Assembly (NCBI GenBank): GCA_020736575.1
Contig: JAGPYM010000024.1
Coordinates: forward strand, 124,001 to 188,000
DNA length: 64,000 bases
Origin: Thelonectria olida
Lineage: Eukaryota > Ascomycota > Sordariomycetes > Hypocreales > Nectriaceae
Reading direction: 5' to 3'
Part shown: in pieces, positions 9,076 through 20,609 of the stretch
Position numbering within the stretch: position 1 is the stretch's first letter
How the letters are laid out: each line of letters begins with the position of its first letter
Program-made: the position numbers and the translations under genes
The notes under the pieces: model-generated
What the model saw: only the letters and a program-made list of their open reading frames with translations
Told to the model about the DNA's origin: nothing
The model's database searches: none

Positions 9076-9343
9076 GCTGCTGATTGAACGTTGACGTTGG
9101 TCCTAACGGCACACTCAGGGCCCCGCTCTGCCGCACCTTCAAAGGTGACGGTGGGTCGGCGTCATTCTATTCCTTTTCGTCATGGCCATGTCATCCTCCT
9201 CCTTCTCCTCGTCCGGCATATAATCGAAGCGGTCGCCAGTATTATCCGGGAACATCAGCAATTTGCCAGTATCGTTGGCGATAGCACTAGCGTATTGATG
9301 GGGTTTCTATTAAACGTCATGCGATTATGAATGGCGTCTAATA
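9076..9343. promoter_or_regulatory. short upstream region of the 14-3-3 gene
   Basis: About 265 bp separate the 14-3-3 start from Gypsy pol sequence on the other strand. No clear TATA box or other element was recognised. The promoter may have been shortened by the insertion. Confidence 0.3.
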
Positions 9344-11350
9344 GTGCATCACACTAACCGCTGGGTATATCGCCTAGCCGCTTTTGACTTTGATATCGAG
9401 CACCGGCCGGGGAAGACGAATCCCGCGGATCCGCTGTCTCGCAGGCCTGACTACATGGCCGGAGAAATTGCGTACGAGGACGTACTCCCTACGCTGTCAA
9501 GCAAGCTACGGCTTGCAGAGTCCTTGCCCATGAGCATTCGGGCTTCCATTTCCGGCGTATTGGCCGAAGGCGCAATGACGCGTTTGAAGGAATTCTCCCA
9601 CGCTTCCTAGAGGGGAGAGAGGGACCACTCCTGTCCCGACCCGGAAGCGACCTAGTATCCTCCTGGAGTTGCCTATTCTTTTGGCTCAGCAGAAGCCTTT
9701 GTAGCAGCACTCACGCGGGCTGACAAGAAACGCGCGGAAGAGACTGTGAGAGCTCAGCACGGGGCGAAAAGTCAACGCAATGGAGAACCGGCTGAAGCTG
9801 AGAGCGTTGTTCCTGGCCAACTGCTTTCTCGTGGCACGGCGAAGGAACTCGTCTCCCACGAAACGGCATGGAATCCTCGCGCAGGCCAGCAGTTGTACGA
9901 GAGCGTCCGCGGACTGCAGGCCAAAGACCTCGACTGCAGCAGCAGAGTCGCCGAGATTTGCAGTAAGTCCCGGGGGAAGATTTCCCAAGGCTATTCTCTT
10001 GACTCGAATGGAGTCCTACATTACCGCGGAAGACTTGTTATCCCGCGAGAATTTACGCTACGGCGCGAACTGTTAAGTTTACATCATGATGATCCTCGTT
10101 CAGGCCACTTTGGAGGCCATAAAACTCTTGAACTCCTTCAACGGAAGTTCCATTGGACTAATATTGCTAACGACGTCCAGGGCTATGTCCGAGAATGTCA
10201 ACTCTGTGAGGGGAATCGAAGACCCCGTCACAAGCCTTATGGACAGCTGCAGCCCTTGCCATTACCATCAGCCCCTTTTGAAGAAATCAGCCTTGACTTT
10301 GTAACTGGCCTTCCGGAGTGTCAACACAAAGGACGCGACGTTAATGCTATTCTTGTCATTGTGGATCGTTTTACTAAGGTTGCCTTATTTATCCCAACTA
10401 CCAAGCACATTGCAGCCCCGGAATTAGCCCAGATCCTCTATGAGGAAGTCGAGTGTCGCTTTGGAACACCCTTAGGAATAGTCTCTGATCGGGACAGCCT
10501 CTTGACGAGCCAGTTTTGGAAGGAGTTATGCCAGGTCCGATCCGTCAAGCAAAGGCTTTCTACAGCGTACCGTCCACAAACCGACGGACAGACTGAGCGA
10601 ACGCACCAGTCCCTTCAGCACTACCTTAGAAGCTTCTGTACCGAAGACCACAGTATGTGGGCGTCTGTCCTCGCCGAGGCTCAGTTCGCCTACAACAACA
10701 GCATCCACTCATCTATTGGCGTCTCTCCTTACCTCGCCTTATATGGATTCCACCCACGGATGGTCGAATATGCCCCGGCTACTGATTTCACAGTCTACGG
10801 GGTCAAAGAAAGGCTGGTGAAGATGGGAGAGGTCAGAGGCCGAATGCGTCGACATTGGGAGAAAGCGAGCCACGCACAGAAGAACTATTACGATGCTCGC
10901 CACCAGCCAGCGGAATTTAAAGTTGGCAACGTTGTTGGCCCTTCCACACAGAACTTTCGGTTCAGAAACCAGAGTCGGAAGCTAGCACCTACCTTTATCC
11001 CTGTCAAGATCAAGGAGAGGATAGGCAACCTCGCCTACCGCGTCTATCTCCCTACGAAATATCAACGAATGCACGACGTCTTCCCTGTCTCCCTTTTAGA
11101 GCCCTGGTCAGGGACAATTTCGAAGTCAATGCCACTGCCGGAACTGGTTGATGAACAGGAGGAATGGGTTGTTGAAGACATCCTCGATCACCAAGGGGAG
11201 GGAGACAAAGTCAAGTACTTAGTCAAATGGGAAGACTGGCCTACTGAGTATAACACTTGGGAACCTCCCGAGAACCTCGCCAATGCCCAGAGACTTCTCC
11301 AACGTTACTGGAGAAGGGCGAAAAGGAGGCATCACAAGTGGGATGACTGA
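9344..11350 (+). pseudogene. Ty3/Gypsy chromovirus pol, 3' part (RNase H end, integrase, chromodomain)
   Basis: The segment opens inside pol. The end of the RNase H region is at 9344-9610 (LAAFDFDIEHRPGKTNPADP), followed by a stop at 9608-9610 and a frame change. The 534-codon frame at 9746-11350 carries integrase: an HHCC finger (LHHDDPRSGHFGGH...CQLC), the DDE core (LDFVTGLP, VSDRDSLLTSQFW, TDGQTERTHQSL), a linker (YRVYLPTKYQRMHDVFPVSL) and a C-terminal chromodomain (DEQEEWVVEDILD...KYLVKWEDWP..YNTWEP). Chromodomain integrases steer insertion to heterochromatin. Gag, protease, reverse transcriptase and the 5' LTR are missing, so the copy is truncated and dead. It starts only ~270 bp upstream of the 14-3-3 start codon. 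Confidence 0.9.
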
Positions 11351-11820
11351 GCTTCACTGCACTTGGTCCATTATGGCGTGAGGCATCGTCAGCCTGGGGG
11401 CCAGGCTTCCCGAAGGGAGGAAATGGGTATTTTTGAGCTGTTTTGAGCTCGATTCGTGGGACTGTCAAATTCTTCCACCTCTTCCAACCTCGCTATTGTT
11501 TTCCTTACATATCACAGCTACTATCAATCAAGAATTCTCTTCCCTTCATATATCTGTCTCTTGTGTGGCACTTGCATCACCTCAATCTGGCGTAACTGCC
11601 TTACCCCTTACACCCGGGTGGCCGACTTCCTAGTGGGCCGACTTAATCTTCTTCCCTTCAGGGTAAGACCTACATCGGAGTGCAATAGCAACACGTTCGT
11701 CTACCGGAGGTTGAAAGGAACATCGGGTGACTCCGTTCCGTCTAGAGTGCTAGGCTATTGACTGCGGCAGCGTAATATACCCCGACAGCTCACGGGAAAA
11801 TGCGAATTAGCCGTCAACAA
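11351..11820 (+). repeat. probable 3' LTR region of the Gypsy element
   Basis: Downstream of the integrase stop is a purine tract (GAAGGGAGGAAATGGG, about 11414-11429), the expected polypurine primer, then about 380 bp of non-coding sequence with a TATA-like CATATATC near 11548. The LTR should start just after the tract. Its 3' end is not resolved, because no second copy is in the window. Confidence 0.4.
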
Positions 11821-12144
11821 TACCTGCTGCGCAGTCAGTGACCATACCTATTTAGACCACGCTCCATCTCGGCAACAATAATGATATCGACATGACGGAC
11901 TGCGTAATAAGCATCGACTGGGTATGCACAAAGCTGATGTCACGATTGCGTTCTATTGCGTCTATTGCGTTAAAAACCTAGCGTTGCATTCCTAATAACA
12001 ACTGTCGCCTCACCCTTTGTTTGTATCTGAATCATAGTTGCCTAACTACGCACAACGCTACTATTACCTCGTACCCATCTCCTTTAAGAGACGCGCCACA
12101 CCCACAAGGCCTGATCTGGTCTGCTGTGGTTCTCGCTCCCAACA

Positions 12145-12909
12145 ATGAACAAGATCTCAAGCGTCATCCGACGTCCGATGGGGAATGTGCATATCCTCTG
12201 GATTTGCCTTAGCCGACTTTGGCGAGAGATATGGCGCATCTCACCTACCCCATCCGAACCCCAAGCTCGTCTCCTCGCTGAAACAACGACTTCATCGATC
12301 TACCTTACTACACCTATCGCTCCACTCCGCATCATCAAGGTGTCAAAAATTGCCACCACGTTGCGCCAGGAATACGAACTCCATGCTGAGATTGCGTTTG
12401 CTTTCAAGACACTCCAACAAGAACTCGCCGACGGCGGAGTAAAACTTGATCTTCCTCACGTCCCCGAGTGCTATCACTTCTACCCAGAAATCTCCGACTC
12501 CAATTACGCTAGAATGTTCAAATATTTCAACGGCTTTTCGAAGAAGAGCGCCGGATTCACGATGGAATATATTCACCCTTTTAGCCAGACCCACGCCCGA
12601 CAACTTATCAGACGGTATTTACCTAACATGCACCATCGAGAGGTTCATAATCTTGACGAGGAGCACTTTCTGGCAAAAGTATACATGGGCGATACGAAAC
12701 CTCCCCTCACTCACAAATGGACTGCGGATTTGCGCGACCGCGTTGCCTATGTTGACCTCTTGAACTCTGAGCATGTCAACGTCCAGGCGAAAGCAGAAGA
12801 AAGAGAGGAAGGGCGTAGGTTAATGGAAGGCAGCAGTGCTGCGCTTTCTCATTACCAGCTACCTACGAAATCAGAGGTTAGGAGGTCAAGAGATTGTGAT
12901 ACGACCTAG
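12145..12909 (+). pseudogene. DUF3669-family gene, 5' half
   Basis: The frame encodes the N-terminal part of a fungal DUF3669 protein, a family of unknown function common in Sordariomycetes. Family-like blocks are LRQEYELHAEIAFAF, LPHVPECYHFY, AGFTMEYIHPF and IRRYLPN. The homology runs to about LLNSEHVNVQAKAEE (position ~12800); the last ~35 codons before the stop look unrelated. The missing rest of the domain is found in order and on the same strand at 16531-16910. The N-terminal ~50 residues are not convincing in this frame and another frame may code there. The gene appears to have been split by inserted sequence. Confidence 0.6.
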
Positions 12910-13586
12910 ACAAGTAGGATGGTGAGGATGGTGATGGAGGTCTCCCACTCTCCGGTGTCCTGTAAGGGCCTGGCGCGGTTATCGGGTCACCATTGGACGC
13001 CGATGACACAACCCGACAGTGAGAATGAAAGCTCTATCCGCCGGCTAATAGTAGCACCTGGCAGTCACTAAAATCGGCTCCTTGCCAGCAACCTGCAAGC
13101 CCATGGATACGCCGACGAGCTGCTGAAATCTTCTGATCATCCCACTGGATCGGTCACCCTCCAGGGGCTGGCTGCGCCACCCGCAGCGTCACCTACCTAG
13201 CTGACTCAACTGGCGACTCTTCACGGATGGTTTGGAAAAGTCCGGAGTCATTGCTTCGCCCAATTCGTCCCTTTTTGCGCCGACTTACAATGCAGCCAAA
13301 CACTCATCTTCCGTAAATCGGGTCACGGACTCGGCAACATAAGGGCCCTCATTCAGTGCCGTGAACTGCTATTCACAATTGAAGCTAAGATGCGAAGTGG
13401 GCTCAGTGTTGAGGTGGCAGAACTCAAAGCAAGTGCCGGAAAGACAAGCTTGCCTTCAGAGCCCAAGATCGGCGCAATATCTTGAGAGGCAGAGTCTTCC
13501 ACGACCAATCTGAATAATTCGGTGCCCGTCATCTCCACCTTGTTCAAAAACGGAGGGCCTCCTCGTGCTTGTGAGTCTGACCCAAG
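12910..13586. other. no recognisable feature
   Basis: Mixed-composition sequence between the DUF3669 half and the Zn2Cys6 fragment. I see no coding frame with motif support. A first exon of the Zn2Cys6 gene should lie here but could not be placed. Confidence 0.4.
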
Positions 13587-14556
13587 GCAAGACGAAGGAA
13601 GTGTGATGAAACAAAGCCGTCTTGCTCGCAGTGTCTTCCTCGTAGGGCTGTCTGTGGTGGTTACAGCAAGGATCTACGATGGAAAGAGTTCCAGAAGCCT
13701 CAGCAAGGAACCGCCTCCGCGCGCCAGAGTACGTAAAGTACAGACCGTTAACACACAACACGGAACGCTAACCACGGTAGCCACTCGATACAGGAATAAA
13801 GAGCGGAATGAACCCTTTCATGCTTCGCTTTCTTCTCAACCTGATGGATCACCCGAAACCACTAGACACGAGAGATCCGGAATTGAAGAACTTATATCGC
13901 AGCCGTTAGAAGGCAACTCGCCAAATTCTGACGCTAATAAGCCGGTTCAGAATGACAGCCTTCGACATCTACCCAGGACCGAGGCTATTGCTTCTTTCAA
14001 CATATTCCCGAGTTCGCCAAAACAGTTTGCTGACTTTGACTTTGACATGCTTTTCTCGAATGACGCCCCTGTTGATTCTGACATCGATCAATCTTCATGG
14101 CAACTAGTCAGTGGGGGAGTGGAAGCATGCGACGGTGCAAGCGAGTACCAAAACTCCCTACACCTTCAGCCTTCGGAAAATCCGGACCCTGCCACTTTAG
14201 ACTTGCCAGTTGATCTGAATATTCGACCCGATTTGCTAGTACTTCAGAATCATCAAATACTGGCTTCAGAATCACCCAAATTGCGCTCTCCGGTCGACAC
14301 GTGGACTTTGCCGCTGGATCTGTCTTGTTCGAGTGCGGATAGGCAGGGCGGCTTCTCTCTTTACCAACTGCCGCGAATTCATAACGATAGTCCGGAGAAT
14401 ATCGCTTTGCTCTTCGATCGTCGGATATGCGAGGTTCTTTCCATCAAAGAGGATCCCACTGGAAATCCATGGCGAACAATAGTTTGGCCTCTGGCCAGAG
14501 AACATGCCGCTCTTTACCACGCAGTAGCCGCCGTGTCGTGTTATGCAAGGTGTTAG
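13587..14556 (+). pseudogene. Zn2Cys6 transcription factor fragment
   Basis: The first visible exon, 13587-13732, encodes the second part of a Zn2Cys6 cluster (ARRRKCDETKPSCSQCLPRR, then AVCGGYSKDLRWKEF). An intron at 13733-13780 (GTAAAG..CTAAC..TAG, 48 bp) joins it in frame to 13781-14556. The C-terminal end, NIALLFDRRICEVLS...NPWRTIVWPLA...ALYHAVAAVS, matches the start of the fungal-specific transcription factor domain of the PF11951 type. Upstream, the first Cys-x2-Cys of the cluster is not found in frame; an AG acceptor at 13585-13586 suggests a lost or unplaced first exon. Downstream the protein ends after about 300 residues, where relatives continue for several hundred, so it is truncated at both ends. 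It lies inside the interval that splits the DUF3669 gene. Confidence 0.65.
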
Positions 14557-15574
14557 TGACCAGATCGGTGACCGAGGCTGAAGAAGAAGAAGCAAATAGT
14601 AAAACATCCCCACCACAGGGGGTAACTTCCATGATTCCCGGAAGCCAATAGAACCCACATGCGTAGATTTGGTTTGTGATGATGAGGCAGAGAGACAGAC
14701 GCAAGAGGAGACGTAATGCCCCTTGCGATTCATGAAGGAGGTGACTCGTTAAAGTTGGCTCATGGAGAGCTGGACCACAGGGTTTCGAGCCCGAGTCACG
14801 TACTACGTAGTAGTACACCCTCGAACTTGTTAGCGTGCCCGGAGAGCCAGAATGCGCATCGGCGAGAGCTCAGATCGCTGACTGTCTTTCTCTTAGGTGT
14901 CATTTTGTAAATCGCAGTTCATCACCAGATGCGATAAACAACTCCCAAGCACCTCGCTCACTTTGGCCCCCTCCCTCTGCCCGCGATGCAGTCTCCCATG
15001 CAGCATCACCCGCCATCGCAGCCACAAACAGCTGCCTACTGGGAAGAGGACCTAGAACTGAACACCCTTGACGGTGTCCACGACAACCCCTCACACCACA
15101 TGGATTCTTCGGCCAACTCAGTATCTTTGCCTTTGAGTCGACGTATGCTATGGGACGATTGGATAGGGAGGCTTGCGTCACGGGATTATTGAGGGACATA
15201 TTTGATGAGCGAAGTATAGTCAAGGCACTCTAATAAAAGTCGTGAGTTCTTCACTCTTTCTTTGCACGGGGCGGTTGGGGTTACTTATTAGCACTTGGGT
15301 GAAATAGAGTGAGGCATTTCTGCCTCGGCAATATTCTGCTAAAAACCATGTCTATTCTACATCTCGATTGTGAGTGAGTAGTGCTGTAGAGGTTGCCAGA
15401 ACGTCTGGTGCCTTGGTATCTCGATATTCAAATCTGCTGTCCAAAATCGGCCTTGTACAAACCCGCCGCCAACAAAACACTTCATAAACCTATCATCATT
15501 CATAACGCCCTTGCTGCGAGTGTGGTATCACACCCCAAAAGTCGCCGTTTTTCTTCTGCTATCAAGCCTCAACG
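14557..15574. other. no gene recognised; one tRNA-like segment
   Basis: The short ORFs have no motif. The only structured item is the tRNA-like stretch at 14741-14799. Confidence 0.4.
14741..14799 (+). other. tRNA-like stem-loop segment (possible SINE head or tRNA relic)
   Basis: The ends GTGACTCG and CGAGTCAC are perfect complements, like an acceptor stem. Just before the 3' arm is GGGTTTCGAGCCC, close to a T arm and B-box. The total of 59 nt is too short for a normal tRNA, and the anticodon arm cannot be placed. It could be a tRNA relic or the head of a SINE. Confidence 0.3.
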
Positions 15575-16530
15575 CTAGGCGGCCATGATGGGCGTCTGAC
15601 CTATCATGGTCTCCAGAGTCGGCCCCAAAACCTTCTCTACGACACTCTCAAAAGCCTGCCTCTCCATCACGGCTCCGAACTCGAGACACTGCACGACACC
15701 ATTGAGCTCGTAACTCAGATTGTGGAGCAGCTGCGGATTCATGAGCACTTCCTTGGGGTATCGATCCGCGAGCTCAAACCAGGCTTGCACGGGGGTAAGC
15801 TCAATGTCGCCCGGATTCAACGACGACGCGAGGCCGTGCAGCGAGGAGAGCTCAATGCGCCTCGAGGGCCACTCGTAATACACGGCGGGGATGTGCGACT
15901 TTATGCCCAAGGCGCGCCGCGTGCCGCATTCGGAGGCGCTGGCGATGTTCTTACGGCCGCGGTAGACGCATTGGGGAGCGCGGGCCATACAGAAGGTCGA
16001 GGCCATGAGGGTGTGGCCCTTGAACTCATCGGACTGATACTCGTGGTGGGGATAGTCACCAAGCCAGAAGTGGTCCCAGCAAATGTGTTCCATTCTGTAA
16101 CTCAGGTTAGGATAGGTTTATCTTCGGGGCCTTTGGCTTTTGGGCACTTACGACAGAATGAAATTAATAGCCACCTGCTCCTCGTCTTTGGAGAGGTTTG
16201 AGGTGAAGACGCTCCTTCGTCGGCCCGTCGTCAGGGCGGTGTTAGGATTGGGAGCTTCGTTCGACTCGCTCGAACTGGATCGTACACTGAAGACGGGAGT
16301 GCTTAGTTCGTCGTCCTTCTTTAGAGTGACGATTATGTCGTCGATGTTGATGTTTCCGAACAAGTCGGGTGTTTGTTCAGACTGTGGCGGCAACACGTCA
16401 ACTTGGCGGGATCCTGTACCCGTTGACCAGTCGGTGAGCTGCTCGTCTTCTGAAGACAGCATGCGATCCACCTGCTGTTCAACGCCCTCCATTGGCGCTG
16501 GCAGCGTCTGGGCATGGTCTGGTGTCTTGA
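15575..16530 (-). pseudogene. bZIP-type transcription factor, C-terminal part (5'-truncated)
   Basis: Two minus-strand exons, about 16530-16152 and 16094-15575, are joined by a 57-bp intron (GTAAGT, branch CCTAACCTGA, TTACAG) that gives INFILSMEHICWDHFW. This block, and later SSLHGLASSLNPGDIEL, TPVQAWFELADRYP and VVQCLEFGAV, recall the conserved C-terminal region of a group of Sordariomycete bZIP factors; I judge this from memory of the family, without a search. The frame stays open to 16660, but that part overlaps DUF3669 coding sequence on the other strand, so the gene probably breaks near 16530 and the bZIP domain is absent. The 3' part looks undamaged. Confidence 0.5.
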
Positions 16531-16910
16531 CCGAGATGGTGATGCCGATGAGTTGTAGCTGCGGTATTGACGCTGCAGGGATAGAGTTTATCATCGGCCG
16601 CGATAAGAAAGGCAACATCAAGCTTTGGTTGATGGATTTTGGCGAATGTAGAACCTTCACATCTGCACCTCAGGACATAATGACGCAGCTAGTTGACGCA
16701 GTGGTTCATAACGAAGCGTATTGGCCTAAATACATCCACTTATATGGGCTTCGGGATATATGGGAGATTTTCCGGACTACATACCTTCAAATCAGCAGCT
16801 ATATTCTGAGGGGCCTCAGCGATGATTCAGGTTTGAAATCTTTACCACCTCTGTTTGTGGACGAACTAGAAAGACTGAGGGGTCCACGTGAGCGAATGAA
16901 CCAAGATTAA
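16531..16910 (+). pseudogene. DUF3669-family gene, 3' half
   Basis: The frame encodes the C-terminal core of DUF3669: CGIDAAGIEFIIGRD, IKLWLMDFGECRTF, QLVDAVVHNEAYWP, DIWEIFRTTYLQIS, ending with a stop at 16908-16910. Family members have GxDxxxxEFVxG, LWxxDF and FRxxYL at these places. It starts in the domain almost exactly where the 5' half at 12145-12800 stops, and lies on the same strand, so both are best read as one interrupted gene. The open frame upstream of about 16530 is the antisense of the bZIP-like gene. Confidence 0.65.
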
Positions 16911-19900
16911 CCCCCCTCCCCCCCGGGGCCGCTCTTTTTTTTTTTTCGCGCAGGGGAAAGTCTCAACCCTGCTCGTTCAGGGGGTCGATAGAAAAGATGA
17001 GGATCCTAAAAAGGGGGACACAGTCCTAAAACTTCATCGTTGTGCGGTTAGTCTTTAGGGCTGCTTAGTTGCCGTGTCTTTTGTTTCAATCGACTTGATC
17101 CTCACCATTCTTTTCTCGTAGTTGTGATATAGCTAGAGCGTTGATCAGGTGGCTCTACAGATATTTATTATGCCCCGAGGGAAGAACTCCATAGAGCCAA
17201 GGTGCTAATCTCTGCACAATTTATCCAAACGATAAAAGTTTGATCACCAAAAGCTCCATATGTGCCTTCTTTCTTACACTGATTGGTCTCGCCTGGCTTG
17301 ACTTCGCGTGACAGGCCTGCTTGAAGCCAATATCTGCGTGTTCAGCTACTATTCTCGGTAGCTGAAGCCTGGTCTGCCAACTTGAGGCTTATTTGAAGTT
17401 AGTATCACCGAGCTTCAACGCTAAACATGAAAGGTTAGTGTGTTACTCGAGGGTGACGCGTCTGAATTTGATTACGAGGCGCTCGACTTGCCGTCAATTG
17501 AGTGGAGGGATTTTGGCGGAGGAGGTTGGTCCGCCGTGTCCGCATTACTAGAGTAGGAAATGTATGTTGGCGATATGTCTCTGTTGGGTTGAAGCAGGCT
17601 GCTATTACGGTTAGTGAAGCTCGTCCTGTCTCGGCGGTGACGGGCCCAAAAGGCAAAGCCGCTGGACTATGAACTATTCGCTCCCTCGAAGAATTTGTTA
17701 AACCTGGTGTGACCTGTCACGAATGGGCCATAGCGAGCAATCTTATTTCCTCATTGTCCAACCAAAAACGTCACCAACCCCTCCTTATTCCAGCCAGGCT
17801 GAGGAGGGAGGAACTAGCATGGGTCAGCAGGCGGGAACGTGAAACATGGGTATCCAGGAATTGGGGCGGAGGACTGCTTCCCGCCTTCTTGGGTAAAGCC
17901 GAACGAGTTCGTGCTCGGTCCAGTGGCCCTGGGGGACCTGGCGCCCCAAGACTCTCCAATACCAGTAGCTCCAAGCAATATAGCATCCGTGAGGACCAAC
18001 GTCCAGCATACCTGTGCGTGCGGGAGATCGATCGGATAGTAAGGTGTCCTCTTCCAGGTAGTCAGTCTCGGTGATTCACGATTGCCCCACGCGAGACAAT
18101 TGGGGCTGTTCGATCCGTCTCTGAACATCGAACAACACTACCCTACCACGACGGCTTTGAACGACGGGTGAGTATAAGTGCAATGATCACCTGCCGCCCC
18201 AAAATCCTTCCCCAATCAATTTTATTTTTGCCGCCAAAAGACAACAGCCTGATTAATGATGCATGGTCTCCACCGTGGCTGTTCAAGCTGACCTTTCGCC
18301 ACACCAACCGCGCACATGGCTGAGTCCAGTCAGCACCAGCAGCCAAGAGGACCAACGAATGCGCACTATTCTAGGTTAGATATAGCTCCGCCTGCGAATG
18401 TCCTTGCAAGCTCGCAAGTGAGGTTTGGATGAAGTTCGCGTGACAAAGATGCCATATATACCTGCTCTTTGGCTTGTGTCTCGCAAATAGCAGCCTGGCG
18501 CCTACTTCCATCAGAATTCTCGAAGGGACATCGCGTGTTTTTAAGACCCGCAACTCCTTGGGCGGGATCTAGGGGATGGAGCGGGGAGCTCGAAGGGCTT
18601 GGTCACTAACAGCGCACTTCGCAAATCGGTCCCCGTTACGTACCGCGCGACATGGATCGCTGGAGCAGGGGGGCAGACACGAAATTTGCCATTCATCGAC
18701 AGGGCGCAAAAAATATGTGGCGGTATCTTCTCACCAAAGGCAAAGGAGGCCTTGTGTCCTTCCACCCTGAAACCGATGGAGGGCTGGAAATCCCCGCCAT
18801 GGACATCCCCACCTGTCCCATCACATTACCGTACTGTCGCACAGATCTAGGCGATCTTTGACTTCATTTGCCGTTGCCTACGTTCGAGTCCAATTTTTGC
18901 GCACTTCTTTGCTCCAACCTAAAGCGGCTATCACGCAAGAAAACTATTCTGGTGGAGTGGCTAATTTTGGACATGGCCTAATTATTTACCCACACTGTAG
19001 CTCTTGCCCTCGCTCTGGGGGGCTGTGCGACTTTCTCATCATCTCATGGTTCCCCTTCGCCCTGGTTTGTTGGGCTTCTAGATCACGTGCTGAACATTAT
19101 AGCAAGTTCCACGAGAAATCGGGTGACCCCTGCCGGCAGACAGGGGCAATGATGTGAAGGGATCCGACTGTGCCATATCTCTCCAGCTAGTGTGCACACG
19201 ACTCATGGGGCTACAATGCCCGCACGTAATTGGTGACTTGTCCTGTTACACACTCCTGACTTGCTTGGTGCCATGGTCCATTGCTTCATCAGCACGCTCA
19301 AAGTTTCTCCTCATTTTGTCTTCCTGGTCGTTGTTCCCCCAAGAAGTATTCTACGAGCATGAGGACAGCTTTCACAGCTGACCAAGACGACCTGCCCATT
19401 TGGATGAAGGAGGATAAGAATCGGCCTTGGAAGGAGATGCATGGGAGATTCACAGAAGCTCTCTCATACAGAATGCCGTCATCAGCTCTTTGGCGCAAAA
19501 CACATTAGGGATTCTGAGACCTGAAGTAGGGAACTGGCAACTTGACGAAAATGTAGATCGCAGGTTGCTAGAGTAAGTTTCGTTAAGATACTTGGTATTC
19601 AGCAGCACCTGCCGACCCCTGGATGGGTCAATAACCTCGCACGGACGTGCCGGTAAGTAGGTGTGTACTGACTGTGTTCTAGGTCAATCCCTTGAATGTA
19701 ATATCTGCGGCGTGTACACGCCAGCACAGGAGTAGGTAGAGTCGCTACACATCCGCCTACCTGGTCGGCTTCGCACTTCGTCTCGAATCGCGACTCGCGG
19801 CACGCTCGCCTGACCAACCTTGGAGTTCAGCGGAGGCGACTTCCTTGGCATAAAGTTTGCCGGACGGGTCTCCTGTTCTTGTGCAATTGTAGGACTGTCC

Positions 19901-20609
19901 ATGCGAATCCCGTCTGATGGGCAGCTTTCGGCCTTGAGGTAGATGATGACCAACATTTGGTGCCAAGGAGCTTGGATGCCGAGACGAGCCTGCAGGGTGC
20001 AGATCTCAGGGGTCGCGACTTCATCCTGGCACCTACAGGGGTCGAGCGGAATCTGCCGTAAGGGATGGGGGCATAGTCTAGACCCAGGCCGCCGGTCTGC
20101 GGCCTGGAAGCGAGCTGGAAGCGAGTCGCAAAATTGGGCACAGAGGCGTCGCCGTCATCCCTGACGAATCCCCGCGTTCTTGGGTCTTACCGGAAAGTAG
20201 GCGCCAACACCGTTGTCGGCTGGCGCCAAGCAGGGGCCGCAGCGGCCGAGAGCGGTCCTAGCGCGATCTTCCCCCAACCTAATTTCGCGTTCCCATTTCC
20301 GCGCTGGGGAAAAGCGATCATGCCCAGGAACCTGACACAAGCTGGGGTATCCATGCAGTTATCAAGTCCATTCAATGCAGCTCAGGCATACCCCAAGGCG
20401 TACCATGTTGCTGCGACCCGACGCAGAAACATCCACCACCACCGGATGTCCAGTCTCTCGATGTCCCCAGGGTCTTGCCAGGGTGGCGAATGGCGATACG
20501 CGGTTTTGACCGGCGCTGACAGCTGCATTTACTACCGCAGCCTTCGCAACGGTGGTACTCGTGATGCTGTACTGACACCAGGCCGGCGCGAGTCCGCTCC
20601 CTTCGTGCG
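16911..20609. other. 3.7-kb stretch without a recognisable gene
   Basis: It starts with C- and T-rich low-complexity sequence (about 16912-16947). Several ORFs of 60-120 codons occur on both strands, some overlapping, but none has a motif, a credible intron structure or repeat evidence. Part should be the promoter of the NLR that starts at 20610. Confidence 0.5.

Noticed and set aside
13733..13780. Frameshift in the Zn2Cys6 gene
   Set aside because: A 48-bp intron with GTAAAG, CTAAC and TAG explains the frame change, so this is a splice site and not a mutation.
16148..16910. One long plus-strand gene at 16140-16910 (256 codons)
   Set aside because: Only the last ~125 codons have DUF3669 homology; the first part is antisense to a better-supported spliced bZIP-like gene.
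17709..18074. 121-codon plus-strand ORF
   Set aside because: No motif, several overlapping ORFs on the opposite strand and no splice structure; not better than chance.
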